Assembly: GCA_013368315.1 (NCBI GenBank)
Contig: JAACJM010000030.1
Location: 1-64,000, forward strand
DNA from: Tetrapyrgos nigripes
Lineage: Eukaryota; Basidiomycota; Agaricomycetes; Agaricales; Campanellaceae
Length of the DNA stretch: 64,000 bases
Direction: 5' to 3'
Shown here one piece after another: positions 56,815 to 64,000 of the stretch. Every line of letters starts with the position of its first letter. Positions within the stretch are counted from its first letter, which is position 1. The notes under the pieces were generated by a model. It had not been told where the DNA came from. It did not search any database and saw nothing but the letters and a program-made list of their open reading frames with translations. The position numbers and the translations under genes were made by a program.

Positions 56815-57536
56815 ATGATGAGCAACCCCGACTATTACTGTTCATTTCCTGGATGCGACAGGTCTTTTCCAACGGAACGTGGCCTGAACCAACACTACAA
56901 ACAACATGGGGATCCTCGGCCAGAGTAAGTTCATATCTTGTTCACCCATGCGTCCTCTCATACATTCTCATTACAGTAAAGTGCAATGCCCTCAAGAATC
57001 CTGCGAATTCGCTGCCAGGTCAATCATTGAAGTAGAAAACCATATCACGACTGCTCAGTGCGTTTATCTTTCTCTCATCTCTTGACTCTCCTGCTCACTC
57101 AGCCATCATATCCAGCACTCGTTGCGTATTCCAGTATTACATGTGCCCCGTCCCTGAATGTAACTTTATAACCACAATTGCTGCCTTCATGACCGCGCAT
57201 CGCAGAGAAGATCATGGTATCAAGGTCGAGTCTCCCAATGCCACCACTGCAACAAATGGTTCGTCTAGTGCAGGCGGCTCAACTCAGTCAACGTCGATGT
57301 CTACGTATTCTTCCTCCAGTGTACGCGCTGGACTCAGCACACAGATGGATCTAACATATAGCGCTCCCACTGAGACTCTTGATCCAATTCGTGCGCTCTC
57401 TTCGGGCGAAGTTGGACTACATTGCGTAGACATTGCTTCGGGTCAAACTAATCTTCAGCAGATCCTTTGGCGAAATTCCGAGCCTGAAGAAGAGGATTGG
57501 TTGCAAGAGCAAGAACCACATCAACAAGATGATTGA
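56815..57536 (+). CDS. Three-finger C2H2 protein, tandem paralog B
   Basis: Same three-exon structure and intron positions as paralog A. Fingers: YYCSFPGCDRSFPTERGLNQHYKQHG; KVQCPQESCEFAARSIIEVENH; YYMCPVPECNFITTIAAFMTAHRREDHG. The first finger is more regular than in A. The conserved C-terminal block is LSSGEVGLHCVDIASGQTNLQQILW...SEPEEED, and it ends HQQDD. About 195 residues. Two adjoining ATGs (56815 and 56818). Both copies look intact, so both may be functional. Confidence 0.82.
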
Positions 57537-57736
57537 GCAAAACTATGGTGAGGTCTATCACTCCTTCACTGGTTGGGACTTCCGGGGTAAGTAGCAGGAA
57601 GCCGTGGGATGGAGAACTACCAGACTTTTTCGCCGAGCATTGAATCGATAGACGTTTCTGGTCTACTTGTGTTGTCTCTGAGGTTTTACAGCATTGTAGT
57701 GAAGTATATATACTGTATTAGTAGCTATGTCTGGGA

Positions 57737-58786
57737 TTATGAGAATATGGGAAAAAAAGATCTTATACGACTGCCAAGACCGGATTGAGAACTATCGGTT
57801 GATACTTCCAGACTATAACGTTCAGGACCGTCATCCAGTGAGCGGGTGCGTGAGGATGAGGATAAGGATAAGGATAAGGATGAGGGGGTTGACGGAACAC
57901 TAGGACGAGGAGGTCTGTCCTTCCACGAGAACTGAGCGCGACACACTGGACACACGTTTTTGTCTATATTCTTCAAGCATTCCTTCTGTCATACCAGAAC
58001 GTTCTCAATCAACTAGTCTAGAAGAATGAGGGCATGACCTACATGAAGAACATGTTGACAGGGCAGCTGGAAGAGAATATCCAGATCAATGTCCTCGTCA
58101 TCTTCTTGATCCTGCTCATTGAGCCTTGGTGGTTTAAAATCTTCGCAGCAGATAGTGCAGCACGCATTGTGGTCTTCTATGCAGACTGAGGGTACTTCGG
58201 AAGGTACGAACCTGTATGAAACAAATTAAGGATGTCAGAACGTGGTAATCACTAGACTTGCTTACATGGCCAACCAGTCGGGCGGGGGAGAGCTGTCGAA
58301 TGGAACATCAGGAGGTGGGGGTACATAACGTACCACCCACGGCTCCGGAATTCCTGGAGGAAAGAGGGTATTTGATATATAAGAACGCATCGTTAAAAAA
58401 ATCCACTCACGTTCTTTCTCTCTTCCAAGCTCCTCCGTCATTCCCTGAAGGCCACTCAAGGCAAAGTTCAAACCGTCCATCCTCTCGCAATGCCACCACT
58501 TCAACGGCTTCTTCATCCCAAAACGCGCTTTTGCAATTCGTCCTGCCAATATGTCCTTCGAAAACTTCAAATTCCATTCCTCAAGACCGAGTAGGTGAAG
58601 TGCAGGGTCAATCTGCCTTTCGGGAAGCTCTCGTATCTTCTTCTCCAATTTCTGGAGCCAATTATCCAAATTTATATGACCCCAGCCTATAATATCCAGT
58701 TGAACTGCTACTCTGCGGTCGCGGTGTGGTAGCCTACGACGTAGATCTTGCACTTGCGTTAATAACTGCGGAGTGACTGGCTGCAT
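57737..58786 (-). CDS. RING-H2 protein, tandem copy 1
   Basis: Four exons on the minus strand. The N-terminal helical region begins MQPVTPQLLTQVQDLRRRLPH and contains LEKKIRELPERQIDPALHLL and KKPLKWWHCERMDGL. A linker EPWVVRYVPPPPDVPFDSSP leads to DWLAM, then EDHNACCTICCEDFKPPRL, an acidic loop and QLPCQHVLH-KECLKNIDKNVCPVCRAQFSWKD. The metal ligands Cys-x2-Cys ... Cys-x-His-x2-His-x2-Cys ... Cys-x2-Cys make a complete RING-H2 finger, so an E3 ubiquitin ligase role is likely. Start at 58786 is chosen because copies 2 and 3 start at the matching Met. A TTTTAT word about 50 bp upstream may be the TATA box. The C-terminus is Ser-rich (SLSLSLSSSSRTRS). Confidence 0.82.
57855..57885 (-). repeat. 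6-bp GGATAA repeat in RING copy 1
   Basis: AAGGAT units in tandem inside the Ser-rich C-terminal coding sequence. Confidence 0.6.
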
Positions 58787-59473
58787 GAAGGTGATAGGAA
58801 GGGGTGTTAACACTAGCTGAGTCTGGCACCTGTCTTTTATCTGAAAGCGCATTGTGATAAGCGCCAGTGGGTGCGTGGCAGTCAGGGTGCAAGTCGTGTA
58901 TCTTCGGTGATCACCATTAGACATCCGGAGGGAAATTGCTGTGCAAGCATATAATATAAGTAGAACATCAATATGCATAGGTTCCGTTCCAGGATTTTCC
59001 TATGCATTATGAGATGAGATTTAAGGGCAAATCCTATGACTCTTATGCATTTTGAGATGTTCTACTATCCACGGCAATCCTGTTCGTAAATATTAGTCAA
59101 TGTATTGCAAGAAAAGTTGAGAAGCTCACACCTGAAGGTTGCTAAGAAAGAGTCAGAATCAGGATTCGCGAGTAATGAGACTAGTATGCTGAAGCGGTAT
59201 CAGCACAGAAAACTGTCTTTCCAACTCCCTGGTCAAGGCGTGCGTGTAAAGAACAAAGAGCCCTCGCTCTAAGTAGCTTCTGAATGATGATGATTTTGGG
59301 CCATGGTCATCGATGGGAACAGCCCCTTGGCGTTAAATTGGATAACAAGAGCAACAAGATAACTTTAGCCAGCAATTCAGCTTGATGTAACTAATGGTAT
59401 GGTCATCTTTGTCATCGTGGTTGGGAGATGAGGTGACGTGGGGACGAGGATGAGCATAAAGAGGTTACTCTAA
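58787..59473. other. Spacer between RING copies 1 and 2
   Basis: Promoter of copy 1 and 3' flank of copy 2. No gene recognised. Confidence 0.4.
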
Positions 59474-60387
59474 TCAATCATCTCCGGCGTTGTCGAGGTC
59501 TGGTCTGTCACGAGACTGAGTGCGACACACTGGACACAGATTTCCGTCTATGAGGTTGAGGCATTCCTCCTATCGTTCCAGAACATCATCAAGCAGTGAA
59601 TATTGAAGAATGAGGACATGACTTACATGAAGAACATGTTGGCAGGGCAGTTGTAAGAGAGTATCCGAGTCATCTTTATTGTTTTCATCATCTGTTTCCG
59701 AATCCTCCTCTGCAAGCCTAGGCGGTTCAAAGTCTACATAGCAGATATCGCAGCGGGCATTGTGCTCTTCGATGCAGATTGAGAGCACTTGAGAGGGGAC
59801 GAACCTAGGGGGCCAGACGAATCAGGCACGTCACGCAGTGACAACTGCAGACAACTTACATGGCCAGCCAGTCAGGTGGTGGGGAACTGTCGAAAGGAAC
59901 ATCAGGAGCTGGAGGCAAATAGCGCACCGCAATGGGCTGTGGTATACCTGGAGAAACATTGTTCAGTACAAATCACAGAAAACCCCTACAAGGAGAATTT
60001 CATCCACTCACTATGTTTTTCTCCCTCGAGTTCTTCTATCATCTCCCGAATGCGGTTGGAGGCGAACTCCAAGATCTCAATCCTCTCTCGGTTCCACCAT
60101 TTCAACGGCTTTTGCAACCAAGAAGGTGTGTCCTCTCTCCGCCATGTCCATCTATCCATCGAATACTTCAGATTCCAGTACTCAAACCCATTGAGTACTT
60201 CGAGTGCTGGGTCAATCTGCCTTTCGGAAAGCTTTCGTATACTCTCCTCTAATCTTCGTAGCTGGACATCCATGCGTTGGTGGCCAATCCAATTCTTGTG
60301 TCGCATCGCTACGACGCGGCCATTGTGCGGTAGCCTCTGACGCAGATCTCGGAGTTGTTCTAATAGTTTTGGGGTAACTGGTTCCAT
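59474..60387 (-). CDS. RING-H2 protein, tandem copy 2
   Basis: Begins MEPVTPKLLEQLRDLRQRLPH at 60387. It keeps all blocks of copy 1: SERQIDPALEVLNG, QKPLKWWNRERIEIL, AVRYLPPAPDVPFDSSPPPDWLAM, EEHNARCDICYVDFEPPRL, LQLPCQHVLH and ECLNLIDGNLCPVCRTQ. Introns sit at the same places. All eight RING-H2 ligands are present. It ends soon after the RING (RDRPDLDNAGDD, stop at 59474-59476), so it lacks the Ser-rich tail of copy 1. A clear TATA box (TATAAAAG on the minus strand, plus 60451-60457) lies about 65 bp upstream. Confidence 0.82.
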
Positions 60388-60450
60388 AGTCGTACACGAA
60401 CAGTGATGGGAGGAGAGGGCTACTCATCCTACGTAGTCGCGAGGCCTGGC

Positions 60451-60457
60451 TTTTATA
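60451..60457 (-). promoter_or_regulatory. TATA box of RING copy 2
   Basis: TTTTATA on the plus strand reads TATAAAA towards the start codon at 60387. Confidence 0.6.
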
Positions 60458-60699
60458 TGAGAGTGTTAAGTGCGGCGGCAGTGCACCATACTGTGTTCAA
60501 GCAGTGCCACTGCGTAGATCATTAGATTTCCGAAGGTTAATAAATGCCAAATAAACGCTGTGCAACAATACATACACTGATTGCCGACGGTGGATCACCA
60601 GTTGGCAGTGACCACGCGCCATCATCATCATTGTCGTCAGTGTTGGGTATGGATGAGGTTAAGAGGATGCTGTACTGCTGTACGAGAAGGGAGAACTAT

Positions 60700-61010
60700 T
60701 CTGCTCTGCCGGAAGACTGACTGGCAACAGCAACACGTTGGACACGGTTTCTTCCAGTGACCTGAGCCATTTGGCCTGTTATACACGATTGTCAGCCAAC
60801 TGCGACCATAAACAAAAGAAAGAGAAAAATGGGAGGAGACGTGGAAGACTTACATGAAGCACGTGCTTGCAGGAGGATATCGGAACTACACTCCTTCAAA
60901 TGGCTCGTGGTCGAAGTAGAAGGAGGCCATGGAGGAGTGATCTGGCTGCAACGAAACGGCGGGGTATTCCACGACTGAATTGTCAGATTTGGCGTCGTAG
61001 CTTTGGAACG
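60700..61010 (-). pseudogene. Relic of a further RING-H2 copy
   Basis: On the minus strand, a SFYFDHEP-like piece and ISSCKHVLH (matching LPCQHVLH) are followed by a GTAAGT...CAG intron. A last exon then matches the KECL...CPVCR exon, but the first Cys codon there is changed to Trp (AAATGGCTC) and the CPVC motif (CPTCC) is in another frame. No N-terminal part is found. It lies between copies 2 and 3 in the same orientation. Confidence 0.7.
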
Positions 61011-61301
61011 ACTAGCTGCGCGGGACGATGGCGAAGGAAAGACTTGAGATGATGGGACTCACATCTGCTTTCGACGGCTTTTGGCTTTTACGCGAGCGTT
61101 AAAGGATGCTACGACGATGCACCATGTTATATTATTGATAGGAAAGAATGAAGTTTTCTATCGAACTGTAGATCATCACTGTCAGGCACGGAGCGGAAAA
61201 TATGTTAAATGTAACCCCACATACCGAATGTACTTGTGCCCATCATATAAGAAACCAACACATACCATCCTAAACCATCCCTCACAACACTCACAATCGT
61301 C

Positions 61302-62184
61302 TTACAACGTACAACAGCAAAAGCAGCAACAACATCCCGTGATACCGAAGACAAACATCAAAATCCCGATACCAATCATTTCCAGCACGCTAGTACTTGA
61401 GTCTGAAGTTGACGATATCGATTCCACTCGAGACCTATTTCGCCATGAGAAACGAGTGCGACATAGTGGGCACGAGTAATGATTCACGGATTTGAGACAG
61501 TTTTCCTATGGCATCAATGCGTTAGTATTACTACTATGCTGATTGATGACGAGATATATACAACTCACATGGAGTACATGCTGGCAGGGAAGCTGAACGA
61601 GTAGATTGGCTTCTTAAGTGGCCTCTTCTGGCTCCTCTTCCACAAGCGGAGGAGGTTCAAAATCTTCGAGGCAAATTACGCAGCTTGCGTTGTGTTCTTC
61701 AATGCATCTCGAGACTACATCAGAATGCACGAACCTATGAAGATATTGAGCACGTCAGATGGTGACACCGAAAACATATAAAGATAGATACTCACATTGC
61801 CAACCAATCCGACCCCGGTGTCTCACCAAACGGAACCCCAGGAGTGGGAGGCAGATACCGCACCACTAACGGGTTCATCAAATCCCTCAGCCCATTTAAA
61901 ACCAGCCTCAAACTATCAACCTTCTCCTGATTCCACCATTTCAACGTCTGCTGCATCCAAGACTGCGCTTTCTCCCTTCGCTTTTCTAATCGGTGTAAAG
62001 AAGTCTGAAAACGCAACGCTTTCCGCCAGATCAAGGCAAGAGCGCCTTTCATACTTTGTTCGGGAAGCTGTTGTATGGCTTGCTCTAGCTTTTGTAGCTG
62101 CGATGATAAGCTCGACTGTTGGCGTGGTAGTTGACGACGTAAATCTTGCAATTGGGTGTGCATGTTCTGGATGAGTGGTTCCAT
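61302..62184 (-). pseudogene. RING-H2 protein, tandem copy 3, with premature stop
   Basis: Begins MEPLIQNMHTQLQDLRRQL at 62184 and keeps QTLKWWNQEKVDSL, VVRYLPPTPGVPFGETPGSDWLAM and EEHNASCVICLEDFEPPPL. A TAA at 61614-61616 then interrupts the acidic loop between the second and third metal ligands. Past the stop the RING continues (VQLPCQHVLH, NHYSCPLCRTRFSWRN) and ends with a hydrophobic segment and Cys run (IGIGILMFVFGITGCCCCFCCC) that could be a tail anchor. The intron found in copies 1 and 2 before the VRY-PP linker is missing, with a few residues. A truncated helical product could still be made. I call it a pseudogene on the sequence as given. Confidence 0.75.
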
Positions 62185-63170
62185 GGAATAGACGCCGGGA
62201 ATGATAAAAATGAGGCCAGTAGTAGATGGTATGTAAGCTTTTTAAAGGTTTTTATGTGGAGCAGAGGCTCTGAAGACCGTTGTCATCGCCAAACGACAGT
62301 GGTTATGCGCGTCTACTAGTATAGCTGCGCGCACCCTGATATAAGTTGACAGTGATAGAACTGAATAGAACCCAAAACGACGTGAGATTCAGCTCTCCCA
62401 ATTCCGACGGAAAAAGACTATAAGCAGTAACATACCAACTGTACTCCAACTTCCCAGCTCTTCGTTTGCCTCATCTTCTCCATACTGCGCATAGGCTATT
62501 ATGGCTGAATCAGTGAATGTTGCGGGCATTCTGATCAGAGTGCTATGAACGAGAGGCCGTGAGAACAGTCTGTCCAAATCCAGACTATAATGCGCTAAGC
62601 GCTGATCAAGTCCCAGTGAAAATCGAACATATGTATCTGAAAATCCGAGCAAATTCGAGCCCGAGGCTTTCTTCCAGATATAGTCAGAAAATTGGTGTAT
62701 ACCGAATTTTGTTCTGACTATTTCTGGTCAAATCCGAGTCAAAGGAACGACCGTTTTCCTTGATTTTCCTCGGTTTTCCGATGATTCCAGAACTATTCGG
62801 ATATACTCAGAATGTATCTTATTCCTCTAATACGCTATATATAATACCACATGTTTTCGAGTAATTCTATGGATCTGACCTCATTCTGATTTCTCTCACT
62901 CCTCTGAGCCCCAGTGAAAAGTCAATGGGCCCAGAGCGAACCCCAGCGAATGTCCAAAAGACGCTCAGTCTGACTCGCCTGTGTTCGCTCTCGTTACAAA
63001 ATTGTGCACCGCTCATTATCTGCATTGAGTCAAACTGAGTCCAAGCGAGTATTTTTTGGAAGATTTTGAGTATATTCGCTCTCATTCGCTCTCGTCCGGC
63101 GTTTGGTTTGAATAGGGTGCACACTAATTGGTGCGCTCGCTCTGGTTCTCTCTGGCTCACTCTGGTTCTG
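62185..63170. repeat. Intergenic region with recurring short inverted motifs
   Basis: No gene. TTCGCTCTC words and their reverse (AGAGCGAA) recur at about 62,935, 62,987, 63,074 and 63,085, and CTCTGGTTCTCTCTGGCTC-like words near 63,135. The pattern could be a degenerate MITE, but I found no terminal repeats or target duplication. 62,640-62,860 is AT-rich with TCCGAG/CTCGG words. Confidence 0.4.
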
Positions 63171-63434
63171 ATAAATTGTGAAGGAAATGTTCATTGTGAT
63201 TCGCTATGGTACGATTTGGTACAGTACATGGCACACATACATAGTAGAAATACATTGTAATAAAATGCACTCTCCTGCATCTGTTGCCATAATCCCTTCT
63301 ACACCGATGTCCTCTCCAAAAATGCCCGAAAAAGTCTGTGTACATAGGTTCTGTGTCAGGAAAGGCATCATGCAGAATTTCCAGAAGAGAACGTACCAAC
63401 GTGGACAATTGCAAAGTGGAAAATAGCTGCACAA

Positions 63435-63935
63435 GAAGTCCATCAGTACTGTGACGATATGGTGGCGCATCCAAGACGCACTGGGAGCCCAGATATCCAT
63501 ACAAATTCGCCTAATGCAAAAGGCGGGTTAGAGAAAGAAGATAACGCGACACGGAAGACTCACTGAACGATGAGAAAACGCCTTTGCAGATCACGACGAC
63601 GTTGGCCAGGGAGTTAGCGGGCAGCATACAGGAATGTGTCCGAGACGTACCCAGAATACAAATACCCACTAGCACACACCTGATGGAAAAGGCGGGTTAG
63701 AGAAAGATGGTAGCGCGACCAACGAAGGACTCACCGGACAACAAAACCCACTTGGACAACCAATTCCATCCCTCGTTCACATCAGAGACGCGTAAGGCTT
63801 TGAAGGTAATGGCATTGGCCAGGCGGATTGCGCGTCGAACATGAAAGAGAAGAAGTCAACTGGAAATGGTGATGGTAGAAGGAAGAGAAAGGCGCGAAAT
63901 CCTTGAATGACATCGAGTGTTTCTAAGATGCTCAT
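63435..63935 (-). other. Candidate minus-strand gene fragment at the window edge
   Basis: Two excellent intron signals (63511-63563 and 63680-63734) split open stretches containing LANAITFKALRVSDVNEGWNWLSKWVLLS, CVLVGICILGTSRTHSCMLPANSLANVVV and EFVWISGLPVRLGC. An ATG at 63935 (MSILETLDVIQGF) may be the start, but the join from there into the LANAIT frame was not found. No domain recognised; the gene may continue outside or be decayed. Confidence 0.4.
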
Positions 63936-64000
63936 GTTACGGATAGAACAAGTTATGTAGTATATACTTGTGACAATAATATTACTACAATAACCAGTAA

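Noticed and set aside
62640..63200. A second MITE on the right side
   Set aside because: Recurring inverted words exist but no matching termini or target duplication were found, so only a low-confidence repeat region was recorded.
1..64000. tRNA, rRNA or CRISPR features
   Set aside because: Several GTTCGAATC-like words were looked at (for example near 22,395 and 39,768); none had paired tRNA arms. No regularly spaced repeats of CRISPR type.

Overview
The window looks like nuclear DNA of a filamentous basidiomycete, most likely an agaricomycete. Genes are dense and on both strands. Most are cut by many 50-65 bp introns with GT-AG ends and CTNAC-like branch sites. The recognisable families are fungal (division-1 chitin synthase, sphingolipid desaturase, HET-domain protein, Pet100, Caf16, GGA, SMYD-type SET protein). 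The mobile elements are a chromodomain Ty3/gypsy element, a KDZ/Plavaka-like transposon ORF and a hAT-like MITE. I saw no tRNA, rRNA, CRISPR array or prokaryotic-style operon.

Layout. 1-5,900 is a transposon graveyard: the 3' end and LTR of a dead Ty3/gypsy element, a decayed KDZ/Plavaka-like ORF, and a hAT-like MITE inside a 22-bp tandem repeat. 5,976-7,829 holds a single-pass membrane protein with a cytoplasmic PPSY motif and a small charged protein. 8,598-23,242 is a housekeeping and metabolic block: chitin synthase, PET100, an amino-acid/GABA-type permease, two F-box-like proteins, a cytochrome b5-fused sphingolipid desaturase and a Ran1-like kinase. 23,900-28,600 is rearranged. A large intronless HET-domain gene lies between two halves of an old kinase-SET duplication: the left copy kept the kinase, the right copy kept the SET gene. 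31,109-46,682 carries a large chromodomain protein whose C-terminal half resembles the SPOC/PIN part of fission yeast Chp1, then Caf16, a FluG-type glutamine synthetase-like protein, a C2H2 factor and a GGA adaptor.

From 48,168 to the end the window is a lineage-specific birth-and-death region. It has C2H2 proteins (two of them recent paralogs), an F-box gene with a truncated duplicate, an ankyrin/SEC-C-like/MYND protein, and a tandem array of RING-H2 genes: two intact, one with a nonsense codon inside the RING, and one relic. The right edge has a weak gene candidate with two nearly identical introns.

Several neighbours are head-to-head with short shared promoters (PET100/permease, SET/chromodomain protein). 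Exons were placed by reading splice sites and frames by eye. Family names come from recognised motifs, not from searches.
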